A stretch of DNA of 58,500 bases from Tubiluchus corallicola (taxonomy: Eukaryota > Priapulida > Priapulimorpha > Priapulimorphida > Tubiluchidae): assembly GCA_030141605.1 (NCBI GenBank), contig JAQGDQ010000169.1:250001-308500 (forward strand), in the 5' to 3' direction. Of the stretch, positions 1 through 16,200 are shown one piece after another. The translations under genes were made by a program, and so were the position numbers. The notes below the pieces were generated by a model. It did not search any database. It was not told where the DNA came from and saw nothing but the letters and a program-made list of their open reading frames with translations. The first letter of the stretch is position 1. Every line of letters starts with the position of its first letter.

Positions 1-1401
1 GTTACTATTTAATTTGGTGTGATGATTTAGGTTGTAATATCTCACTGTAACTGCCAAAAGAAATACAGTAAATACTGAGAAACTGTATTGAAAGTTTTGC
101 TGTCATGCGTCATATCATGATTTTGAACTTGCTATGCTTTCTGTGTCTTGTAAAAGTAAATTTCTTATGGAAATAGCCAGCACACTTCTTCTTTGCTTGT
201 TTCTTAACCCTATTTTAAAGGTGTGTTATTAAGGACTTTTCAAATGATAATAAGATGCTGCCTCTTCACGAGCAGGTTCTTCAATTAGTATTTTACGCTG
301 TTGACATTTGAGTTTCAGTTTATGCTAAAATGCTGATTTGACAATCATTTAGACTTTGGCCATAGTACTAAAACTAAAGCATGTTAGATTGCTAGTTCAT
401 TATAATTGATTCTGCTAACTTTAGTATTCTTGTGAAAGATTTTTAATTTAATGTTCATCATCTCCAAATTTTGGCAATCATATACAAGACTGATGTTCAT
501 CATTCTTGACACTCTCTTAACAATGATATTACTTCTATTAATATTAAATGGTTTCACCTGAATTCTCAAGCTGATGTCTTTTAAATTTTAGTACCACTTA
601 GTACAATCAGTAATACATGGTGCTAAATTCCCTACACTAAATATAGTCAACTTAAGGTATAATTTAGTAATATTTATACGTATTTTATATGCAAAGCCTA
701 GGCTCTGTAGTTACCAAAGATGTCTGATAGGCATTAGGAATTGACGGTTGTGAGTTTTTTGAGAAATTGTTATTGATTGCGTGTAGTACATTAGTACAGA
801 AATATACTGTAAGTATTGCAGTTTAAATCTTAAGTCTTTGTCAATGTCGTTTAAAGAAATTTGAAGAATTTTATCAGTTTGCATGTTTTAAGTACTTAGA
901 CCTTTACCTGTGTCCCTGGTCATCAGTAATGAGGATGGGCATAGGCAGGCAGAAACTAGTTCAGAATGCGAGGCATTAGGTTACTCTCTAACTGAGTTTT
1001 TTCTACTCAACTGCTTTGATGTGCCATTTAAAACACTATTTATTGTTGTCATAAATCCACTTCTAGTACAAATTTAGAAAACCCAGTAGCTCTTTTGTGA
1101 TGTCACAATATAAATCCTGGCTAAAATCTTATTTACTTGAACAATGAGAATAAGGACAGCATCATGGTGAAATACCCATTTAATGACTAACTAATTAACA
1201 ACTATTTTTGTACCATATGAGTTTTCAAGATTTTGTTATCTTAATATTTCTTGCTTTATATACAATACCTATTAATGCATATTTGATTGATATTTTACAT
1301 TTATTACACATTTTTGTGTTAATGAATAAAAGTAGCATTGCTTTTGCTCGAGATAAGCTGTGTTTTAGTGTTATAAATCTATTTCTGTTTAATTTGTGCA
1401 G
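1..1401. other. No gene recognised; upstream of the zinc-finger gene
   Basis: AT-rich sequence without a supportable exon. It ends in a pyrimidine-rich tract and an AG at 1400-1401, a plausible 3' splice site leading into the zinc-finger exon. Earlier exons or 5' UTR of that gene may lie here or outside the window. Confidence 0.4.
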
Positions 1402-1436
1402 GCATCATCCTAGGAAATAAATTAATTCAGACTGAG

Positions 1437-2321
1437 ATGGAATTTGAAGAACAGTCAGTCTACTTTAAATGTACAGCTTGTTCGGAATGTTTCATGTCGG
1501 AGGATGTGTTTTTTGCTCACACCCGTACCTGGCATTGTAAGATCCTCATCTGCATGGGACACAGTGCTCAGAACTCAGATGAAGATTTGGAATATAACGT
1601 CAAGGAAGAATATTTTCAGCCTTTTAAAGATAATACTCACCAATGGGAAGAACACGAGTTCGGCGAGATTCCAGAAAGTTCTAAAATCCTAAAACTTGCC
1701 GATGATTCAGCTAACATGATCGAGAATGCAAGTAACCCCATTATTGTGCATGAAACGATAGTCGACATAGATAAAACGCGGTACTCATCTACAAATACAT
1801 TGAATTGTGTATTAAGTGGTTCAGATTTGCTCTCTTCAAATGTGACATTTGCAGAATGTAACTTGGATCAAATTCCTAAAAGTATCGGAAATGACAATAT
1901 AGGATACTTTGCGCATCTTGACCCATCGTCTTATGACAGTGCAATCATGAAATGGCAAAAATTGCGGACAATGACTACAGCAGAACTGAGTAACAAGAAC
2001 AGTCAAAATGCCAATGCCAAGAAAATTGTGAGAAGATCAAAAGCTTATTTGAGTAATAATAAAAGACACAATCGTGGGCCCTGCATGTCAAAAAATGTGC
2101 ATTGTAAAGAGCAAGCCACTGAGTTAATGAGCAAATTAAACAATAAGAGATGGGGTTGTTCAATGTGCTATTATCATACGGTTACCAGAGCTGACATGGA
2201 GAAACACATCAGAAAACATACGGGAGAAAAACCTTTTCAGTGCTTGCATTGTAGCAGGAGTTTCAGTCAAAAGACCAGTTTAAACAGACATTTGCAAGCT
2301 CTTCATAAAATGCCCAGTTGA
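1437..2321 (+). CDS. C2H2 zinc-finger protein, three fingers
   Basis: A 294-residue protein, probably a nuclear DNA-binding regulator. One isolated N-terminal finger has Cys12, Cys15, His28 and His33. Two adjacent C-terminal fingers have Cys241/Cys244/His257/His261 and Cys269/Cys272/His285/His290, joined by the canonical HTGEKPF linker, which is typical of sequence-specific DNA binding. The roughly 200 residues between are low in recognisable motifs, acidic near the start and basic near residues 195-230. No KRAB, BTB, SCAN or ZAD domain is visible. The exon has a likely 3' splice site at 1400-1401, and the frame stays open from there to the ATG, so the protein could start in an upstream exon not identified. 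I cannot assign an orthologue. A poly(A) signal follows about 210 bases after the stop. Confidence 0.85.
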   Translation: MEFEEQSVYFKCTACSECFMSEDVFFAHTRTWHCKILICMGHSAQNSDEDLEYNVKEEYFQPFKDNTHQWEEHEFGEIPESSKILKLADDSANMIENASNPIIVHETIVDIDKTRYSSTNTLNCVLSGSDLLSSNVTFAECNLDQIPKSIGNDNIGYFAHLDPSSYDSAIMKWQKLRTMTTAELSNKNSQNANAKKIVRRSKAYLSNNKRHNRGPCMSKNVHCKEQATELMSKLNNKRWGCSMCYYHTVTRADMEKHIRKHTGEKPFQCLHCSRSFSQKTSLNRHLQALHKMPS

Positions 2322-2530
2322 TGTTAAAATATTTGTTACTTACTACTTGATGGAAGATCTTTTGAGTATGTTCAGTTTACTTTGTCTGGTAGTCAAATGA
2401 AGTGTAATGAATAGAAGTGAAGTTTTAAAAAGTGTAACACTAGATGTGTAGTTTAAAGAAGCTTAACACATAGAAATATAATTTTCAACAATTAAATTTT
2501 GTTGCTGCTTGTGCTGTGTCTAGCAGTTTG

Positions 2531-2536
2531 AATAAA
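2531..2536 (+). terminator. Poly(A) signal of the zinc-finger gene
   Basis: A canonical AATAAA lies about 210 bases after the TGA stop. It is the first perfect hexamer downstream on this strand, giving a short 3' UTR. Confidence 0.55.
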
Positions 2537-2569
2537 CATCTATGTTATTGAAAAATTCTCATTGCAAAT

Positions 2570-4461
2570 CGAATGGTCTTAAATGCCAAATCTCAAATGT
2601 GTTATGATACTGCCTTTGTTTGATTTGACTGGCAATTTAGAAAACAAACTGATAGGCCACCACACCTAATAAAATACTGATCAAGGCAGGCCATGGAATA
2701 ACTTTCTTTCTCTGGCACCATTTAAGCCTTTTAAAAAAGAGTGTCAAGTTATAATGCTTCCATTTTTTATGAATGGATGGCCTAGCAAGCATGACACTAT
2801 GAATGTGTATAATTATAATGCAAGTACTCTTTCCAGCTGTTAACAGTCCATGGTCACAATTTGCTTAAATTATTATTGAGTGCCTGCTAACCTGCCTATT
2901 ACTAACCTGCCTTTAAGTAGTCATCAAAGTTCAGGAACACTGTACATAATAACTAACCTTGCAGAGATTAAAAGGCCTAATCATGACAATAAATTGTGTA
3001 ATATTGCGTTTTTCTTTGCCTAGTAGATTTTAATAATGACAAACAAAACACCAGAAATCATTTAAATCCAGATAATGTGATGCCACTTTCGGTTTGTCCG
3101 GCATTTGAAAAGCAATGCATAGGCTCATTTGAGAAGATTCCAAATAGATAATCCACACATCCACAATAAGCTCTAATTATGTAATCAATGGTAACTTAAA
3201 TGGCATTGACTAGCAGGGCTGGCCTCAGCCATTTCGAGCCCTACTTACCTGCGACCAACCAAGTGTGTACGCATGGTTAATTGAAGGACCGTTGAAGCAT
3301 AGATTATACGCAATATGTGAGCAAATTTTGGAAAGAAATTTGACAATTTTTAGGCAGCTCTTAGTGGCTTCACGGACAAACTAAATAAATGATAATTTTC
3401 CTAAATTAAAACCGAAGCTACTAGTATGATTGATAAACGCCTTATTTATATTATTTTGTTCCTGTATGCTTAATGAGAACGCAGCGTCGCTATAGTCAGG
3501 CTTTTATATTTCTTCACTATGTATTTGCCCGTTCCCCGATTACCTAATTTGTGCATAATGTTGAAACTATGCGTAAGAATCAGAATGAGCTTTACGTGCA
3601 TACTGCATAAAGCCCACATTTCGAAGACAGTCGTAATTAGCGGTATGGACATTATTTTCATAAAAAAATGTAAGACGATTGTTTTCGCATACAAATAAAA
3701 ATGTTTCCATTAGTCCCACTTATCTTTACAGCGTTAAATTCGACCATGGGTATATTATGCATGACAACATGCTGATATTCTAGTCCTGCAAAACTAAAAC
3801 CCAGGCTACTACAAATAAACGTATGTCACCCACAAGTGTAAAATCCGTGGGGCGGGGCCTCATAATAGGTGCTAGTTCTACTCTAATCTTGTCAAATGCA
3901 CAAGTTAACAACAGATTGCAGGCTTTAAGATATCAATAACCAGGAAGCATACTACGTACGCTTAAATTAATTAATTAAATAAACCGAATTGAATTAATAA
4001 AAAACCATTTCACAGCAGTAAGAACAGATGATTATGCAATAATTTAGGCTACACGTTTTTTTCTGTATTAAAATCTGATTATATCCATTTCGTTCATTTA
4101 TTATAAGTACGTTTTTTAAGTGTGCATGTTCACGTCTTTTCCTTCCAACGTAGAGAACTTATATAAATTTTTGATAAACAATATTTATAGCTCTAATCTT
4201 CTGATTGGCTATAAACATAGATCCAAAACAATGTTTCCAATTGGTCCCCGAAGCTCTTAAGCTCGGTCCTATTACAACACTTAATTAGCAAGATCCAACC
4301 AATGAAAACAGTGACGTTACATCTAACCAGCTGCTACTCCTCTAAAGCAAGGCAAGTACAAGCAGCAGACCATTCACCTGAGCTGAATGACACACTCTAG
4401 TTTCTACAAGTTTGAGAAAGTAAAAGCGTGTACTTGTATATCGATTGTTGTGATAAAGAAA
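2570..4461. other. Intergenic region and likely promoter of the DM13 gene
   Basis: No coding exon is supportable. The last 300 bases before the DM13 gene hold a CCAAT box in inverse orientation (GATTGGCTAT near 4203-4212), a direct CCAAT (near 4299-4303) and a CRE-like TGACGTTA (near 4312-4319). These fit a proximal promoter, but such short motifs also occur by chance in AT-rich DNA. The transcription start is not determined. Confidence 0.3.
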
Positions 4462-9626
<5,165 letters not shown>

Positions 9627-9762
9627 ATATTGCGGTTTCTTGTTCACAAAGGCTTAAAAATTACAAAAATAACTTGCAGTATAATAATTGTCATTTTGAT
9701 TAAATAAATCTAATATCATTATTTATTTTGTTTTCTTAGAATTTTTTTTGTTTTCTCTTTGA

Positions 9763-9768
9763 AATAAA
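9763..9768 (+). terminator. Poly(A) signal of the DM13 gene
   Basis: AATAAA about 137 bases after the stop. A second AATAAA at 9703-9708 is an alternative. Confidence 0.45.
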
Positions 9769-9769
9769 A

Positions 9770-11090
9770 ATTGTTGTCGATAATGACTATGATGATGAAG
9801 AGATGATGGTATGTGATCGTGGTAAAAATAGCAATGACAATAATGAAGGATATGGATCATCGGCATTGATCATGATGTGAGAAAAAGAACTACAGTCATT
9901 TTTGTATTGCACACACATTCTCACAAGTCTTTCACAAGAGTAAGTAATAATTATACGTATTCAAAGGGATATGCATATGCATTAATTGGACTTGTATGGT
10001 AATGGGTGTGTATTGTAAGCTACCTATTTTCTATAAGAATTTTAAAATTTTGGTCGTACTGAAAAAGAAGTGTGACTTTTAGCATATTTTATATCAAGCA
10101 GTATAAGATTTATTAAATACAAAAGTGTGAACATCCATTGCAGTTAAAAACACTCTTTGCTTGTCGTTAGGTATCAGTAAAGTATCCTGATAGGCGGATA
10201 GCGGCCCATGTAGTCGTTAATCGTACTCAGAAAGCCGAGATCAAGCTATAATGACAGTCTATAATACGTATCTATAGTTGAGAAGCGGAGCCTATGGAGT
10301 TATTAAAAATATCCTCTAAGATGAGATAATGATAAATTACTGAAGTAGCAAAAGTACATTTGTGTTCTGATTCATGATAAGTGCGCCTGATGACTAAGAG
10401 TAAGCATCGAACGTTCGACTTCATACGTTCATATTGAAATAACTCAGCATTTCAATTACATACGTTCTTTACCATTAAAACGACTGAAACCTCATGCAAT
10501 TATCATAATTTGGCTGTGATTTCTGTGCACAATCTTAAACAAATTATTAGTGGTTTTATTGCAGAACAAAACTGAGTAATATGCATGATCTTTGTAAGAC
10601 TAATTTTTACTGGTGGTTCGAAAACTTGTTCGAAAATCTTTCAATCTCAATTCGAATTCGAAATACTGAAATACTTCCAATTCGAATTCGAAAGTCACAT
10701 TTGCAAGAAAGAATGCTCACCCCTACTGACGACGGCAGAATGTCAGGTGAAACTGCTCAGAGACAGTTTTCCATACACTCCCATCCATTTACTGACCAAG
10801 CTTGGTTAATAAATTTTGGCTGCTAAGCGATATACTAAGTCTTCAGCCGCTTAGCTATTCCCCCATATCTATGCCTAATATTGTCTATTGTTATCTTTCG
10901 AAATACATGTAAAAATATTATTATACACATGCGAATTATAACTTAAAATGTGTTCAAGGATGAGCAGTGTCACTTGTTTTATTTTTAAAGTTATTTCTAA
11001 AGACGCTATCACATTTTGACAAATTAAATTTTAGTCTGTGCGACTCAGTTGTTAAAAAACGAGAATAATGCGAGTAACTGATCAAGTGAC
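9770..11090. other. Intergenic, no gene recognised
   Basis: AT-rich sequence with short open frames only. It contains a small direct repeat of a palindromic motif (CAATTCGAATTCGAAA twice, near 10650-10695). Confidence 0.4.
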
Positions 11091-11094
11091 CTCC

Positions 11095-11850
11095 GCAGGT
11101 TCTTCTTCTTCTCTTGCTCTAAACATCTACTGTAGACAGTGAACCTTCATCCCTCATTAGAGTACTCCACTGTTTCCTGTCTGCAGCTAATATTTTCATC
11201 TCTTGTGATGTTATTATTAAATTTGGTCTCAGCTGTTATTTGCATGTCTGTAAGTCATTTAGCAGGTTTTGGTGCCTCGTTTAATGCCTGTCTTACTGGT
11301 GTTTTGGCAGTCTCACTAAATGTTCTATGCATCTTAGCCTTCTGACTCCGATTTTAGTGCCCCAAAGTTTGGTTCTGTTATACAGCTACTGATTTGAAAC
11401 GATATAATTATGGCTATTTTATTTTTTTATTTTTTTCGCAGTAGACCTCTGCAGAATACATCCATTCCTGTTTACTGCATTGCAGTCAATTTCCACATTT
11501 CGCTATTGTACATGAAGATATTTGTTATGCATGTATTGAAAAGTTGCAGCCCTATTTTGAGGGACAGTTTCGTGTTGATTAGATATGATTTTTTTCGGAC
11601 AAAACCATAATTGCTTCAAGCATCCTATTTTTTATATCATCTTCAGTCCTAAGTAACGATCCCATGCCAATGTTTCCAAAGTCTCCATCACTTGAAATGT
11701 TATATTTTTCAGTTATAGCGTTGTTGACTTTGAAATTTCTTTTTCTAGTAAGTTAAATCATTTTTAATGGTATCTGTGTGGAGAATTGAATCTACCCAAC
11801 GTCGTCAGCATATTTTTGGTCTATTAGAAGTGGCTTAAACTTTTAAAGGA
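11095..11850 (-). mobile_element. Degenerate non-LTR retrotransposon (LINE) fragment
   Basis: Read on the minus strand, three pieces in different frames follow the order of a LINE reverse transcriptase C-terminus. First is QKYADDVG (codons near 11795-11818), matching the catalytic YADD box. Next is a segment around GSLLRTEDDIKNR (near 11630-11690) and then LFNTCITNIFMYNSEMWKLT (near 11470-11540), the conserved post-palm region. Last is RRLRCIEHLVRLPK with TPVRQALNEAPKPAK, then AADRKQWSTLMRD (near 11120-11350), the C-terminal tail. In-frame stops and at least two frameshifts show it is dead. No endonuclease domain, poly(A) tail or target-site duplication was identified. The clade is uncertain. 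Confidence 0.85.
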
Positions 11851-12364
11851 ATCTGGTGCAGGTTAAGCGCTCCTGCATGCGTTGTTTATTTAAGTGTGTG
11901 ATTGGTTAGTTGTACTTGTGTTTATGTTTGTGAAATAAAGCATTTATATATCATAAGTGTGACCAGCCACATGGAAAGGAAGATTATCTACATAGGTGGT
12001 ATCGTAATCATGATTGATCTGTAAGTGAAACATCTTCGTTTTGAAGTGCACTGGAAAGATATGACGTGAAACCACCAGGCTGACAGTTGGTTACCTTATT
12101 GAAGGACATCGACGTTACTTCTGAAACTTCTTTCCGTAGTATTGCCTAGTTTTACATGAAATTTGACATGTTTAAGCAGGATTTTTATCATGTGTAATTC
12201 ATCTGTGGACATTATTGACGGCAAAGAAGCAGGTTGAACTGAATTATGTTTTTTGGTAATATACGCCTGGTGCATTATGCTGTACAACCAATGGATACTG
12301 TACTACCAACACAAGAAGGTTAAATATAGATAATTACCGGTATATGCTAAGTGAATTATGAAAT

Positions 12365-13085
12365 TATGGTTTGGTTTGATATTCGACATTCAATATTGAA
12401 CCAGGTTCTCCTGTTGGTTTGACATTCAATATTGCACCAGAAGTCGGTTTGATGGTCAAACCATGCAAATTTCGTGATACCTAACTCACCTTCGTGGTGA
12501 GTAAACCCTGATTTCCGTCTCTTGCACTGATCTCTCCTCCACTAAGTAACTAGCCAAAGAACATCCTTTTCTTGTCCAGTTATTCGTTGTTGGTTTACTC
12601 TCCTCGTAATATACCAAACTGGTATTAAAGTAGGAGGTTTTTCGCACGGAGTTCTGAATCAAGTTTTTGTTTGAAACTATACATTATTTGGGCTCACTAA
12701 TGATTCCGGTATTAACTATTATGTTGTAACGAGTTCCACAGTATCACTTCTGCTTGTAAAACACTATGCCGTTACAAAAAGCTTCGAATGACTATTCAAT
12801 ATTGATCCAAAAGCTGGCTTGATATTTAAATTCGACACAAGTACTTCAGATTTAAACAACTAGCTGTTGTATCCAAAGAAACTTTTGTGACAACTCAGCG
12901 AAAAACTGTGTTTATTAGCTATCTAACGACTAATGATACAGGTACCTGCCCGTTGCAAAAATTTCACATTCGTCAGTAATTTCACGTTTAAAGTGTTGAT
13001 GTTACCGAAGAAAAGTTTGTAACACCTTAACAAAAACATGTATTAGTCTTCAGCTCATTAGCTATCATTAGTGCCTTTGGCTTGC
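12365..13085. repeat. Diverged short repeats upstream of the ULK3-like gene
   Basis: Near 12375-12465 a motif like GGTTTGACATTCAATATTG recurs two or three times, and a weaker copy lies near 12790-12830. Two roughly 90-base segments (near 12870-12960 and 13000-13080) are imperfect direct copies of one another, sharing an AAGAAA...TTTGT...ACA pattern and TTAGCTATC. Probably remnants of a mobile or satellite sequence. No coding signal. Confidence 0.4.
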
Positions 13086-13265
13086 AACACAGAAGCAAAA
13101 AACAAGAACTGTAGAAAGCAAGAATATTATAAACTTGATTTACATATCTAAAAACATTCTCGTTTTTTATAGAAATGATATTCAGATAATTGGTAATAAA
13201 TCAAATTAATTTAATGTTATTTAGATGATGCTTCCTAGCATTTAGTGACATTTTTACTGTTCCTA

Positions 13266-16200
13266 ATGGCTGCTGTGTCACCGCCACCAAAAGTGCCAGG
13301 ATTTGTTTTAACAGAGAAGCTTGGAAGTGGAACATATGCTACTGTTTTTAAGGCTTACCGGATTGTGAGTATTATCAAGTTAGATTTTACTACACACGTA
13401 TTGATACAATTAGTTTTTATTACAAATATATATTAACAAGCCGTTGTATGTCACTGATGCTAGTCTACCGTAATAGAAATCTTTTCTGCTATGTTGTCTG
13501 CTATTGTTTTAGATTGTTCAGTAAAATAGGCTTGTTCAGTAAATGGTAAACATCATGGAAAGAACATTAATGCACTTTTCAAAGTAACTGCTAATTTTGT
13601 CAGTACCACTAACATAACTTGTTTTTTAATCTATAAACAAACATGGTGGTAATGATACGTGAAGAAGATTACTATGAGAAAATTAAATGAATGGAAAAAT
13701 GAGATGATGCCTGGTGAATGAAAATAGTTTTAAATACAGTAGGCACCGATAAATAGACACATTTTAGGGCAGAAGTGTTTTGACGCATGCATTGCAAAGA
13801 CTTTAAATGGATTTTAGAAACAAACTAATGTCAAAAATACCTATGTGCAGGTATTTAATTTATATAAGTGAATTAATAAAAAAAGAAAAAAAATCACAAA
13901 AATCTGTTTATTACCATTAAAAATTACAAAACCTCAAAAGCAAACTGCTGGGCAAGTGATTAAATGCTTAGCTTCCAGAAACAACAAGGTTAATTGCATC
14001 GGATAAGCGCGTGACAGATTCGAAGCAAAACCGTTACCTTAACATATTAACGCATATGATAAACGTACTGTACCTGCTTATAAACAAAGCTGTATCTAAC
14101 ATACCATTCCTACCTACATTATAGTGCACAAAATCAATGTAAAGATGACATAAAATCAGTAAAAGCTCTTTAGGACACACAAGTGTCTTATTTTAAGTGG
14201 TTGAAGTAAAAATATTGAGTCAATTATGAGGAGTTATTTGAGTCAATTACCGTCAATTTTGATTAACATTTGAATAGAACCAGCCCGTACCAGGCGTTTT
14301 TAAGTCAATTAAGTGACTTGAATCTATTAACCGTGAGTCTAATAAATGGCACCTACTCTATTAAAGTACTGTACTGTATCATTGTGTGACATGATGAACT
14401 GTTTTATTGTGCTAGTTCTTTATTATAATCTTTGCATTGTTTAGGGTAAAGTCAGAGAAGTTGTTGCCATTAAATGTGTCCAAAAAAGCAGTTTGACAAA
14501 AACGTCCACTGAGAACTTACTTACGGAAATAGCAATCTTGAAGAAAATTAAGCATGATCACATTGTTGAACTGAGGGACTTCCAGGTGAGTGAGTGTTCA
14601 GTGCTCGTACGTACCTGTATATTTGGCAGTGAGAAGGACAGTGGTTGATGATATAGTAGCATACAGACCAATTTATGCGACCGAATTATAAGACGAAAAG
14701 AATTATAGGTAGTAATAATTGCAAGACTGTTAGCAAATACTTGCTTTACTCATTGTAGGTTAGACTGTTATTTAGTGAAGAGCAAGACATTAGGTAGCAG
14801 TTACTAAGTAATGTTAAGTCCAGAATTCCTAATTTCAATGCAGGTATAAAGATTATCATTTCTTTCAAAATTAACTAAGTATTTTGTCAGTGGGATGATA
14901 AACACATTTACTTGATAATGGAGTTCTGCAGTGGAGGAGATCTGTCTGGCTTCATCAAATCACGACGTTGTCTGTCTGAGCGACTTGTAAAGAGACTCCT
15001 GCAGCAACTTGGTAAGGTTTATGTTTTTCTTCAAGAATAAATTTTGCTGAATAGTTAATTTTGTATTTTTATCTTATCTGTATTTTATAACTTCATGCAT
15101 TAGCTAAGTGATGTTAAAAATACTGACTACATAGTATGCTTCTTCCCAACAACTGGAATAAAACAGAAAAAAAAAACTGATGTTCAAATTTTTTTGCACA
15201 TCTTTATTAAAATAATTGTGTATTTTAACCAGATGTACAAGATATTCATTACGACAGAACTCTTAGAAATTTTTCGAATCCATGCTGATGATAACCTGCT
15301 ATATCTGGTTGAAATTTTGACAATAATTTTAATAAATCGAACAAAAAATGTGTGCATCAGTTTTTTGTTACTTTTTTCAATCCCTCGAAAGAAGCATACT
15401 ATATGGTCTGTAGTAGTCACAATGACTGCGTATTAAAGCTGGATTGAATGAAATGGGTTGGTTAGAAAATGGTTGCCAATAATCTGTTCACATTACTAGT
15501 TTTGGTTATTGTTTTATTATCGATTTGATTATTGTGGGCACACTAGTTTATTACATGATCAGCACTTAAACTTCAACCACACAACAATGAAAATGATATT
15601 AAACATATTTATGAGTAAGCCAATTTAATCGCTTTTAATGTAGAGCATGTAGCTATCTACCTAAATAATATTGAGATCACATGTATACTTGTTTACAAGT
15701 AAATGGTATTAAAAATTACTATGATTACTTATTCTTTTGTTATATATAATTTTTGCGTAGCATTGGCATTGCAGTTTCTGCGAACACGAAATATTAGTCA
15801 TATGGATTTGAAACCACAAAACATTCTATTAAAATCTAAGGAGGATCCAAAGTTAAAGCTTGCTGATTTTGGTTTTGCTCAGGTATGACTGTTTACTTTT
15901 TATATTTGTTAAATATTTTTAATGTAGTTTTAATTTATATTTTGTTTGTTAATACCATAATGAAGCAGTATGCATGTAGGTTTGTATTAAAAACTTTATA
16001 TGTTGTGAAATATCTTTATCATTGTATGTGAAATTTTCGTTTGGGTGCTTTCAATAACATTACCATTTGTACACTGATTATTTATCAATGTCATTTTTTG
16101 TAGTAAGAGATATTTTGGAATAAATACACAGGCAGGTCAGAAATGAAAAAAAACTAGAATAGTGTTATTATTGTTATTATTTTTATTGTCTTTACCTAGC

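Noticed and set aside
10581-10826. Overlapping plus-strand frames of 74-81 codons
   Set aside because: Two frames of similar length with no domain, no splice context and a palindromic TTCGAATTCGAA repeat inside.
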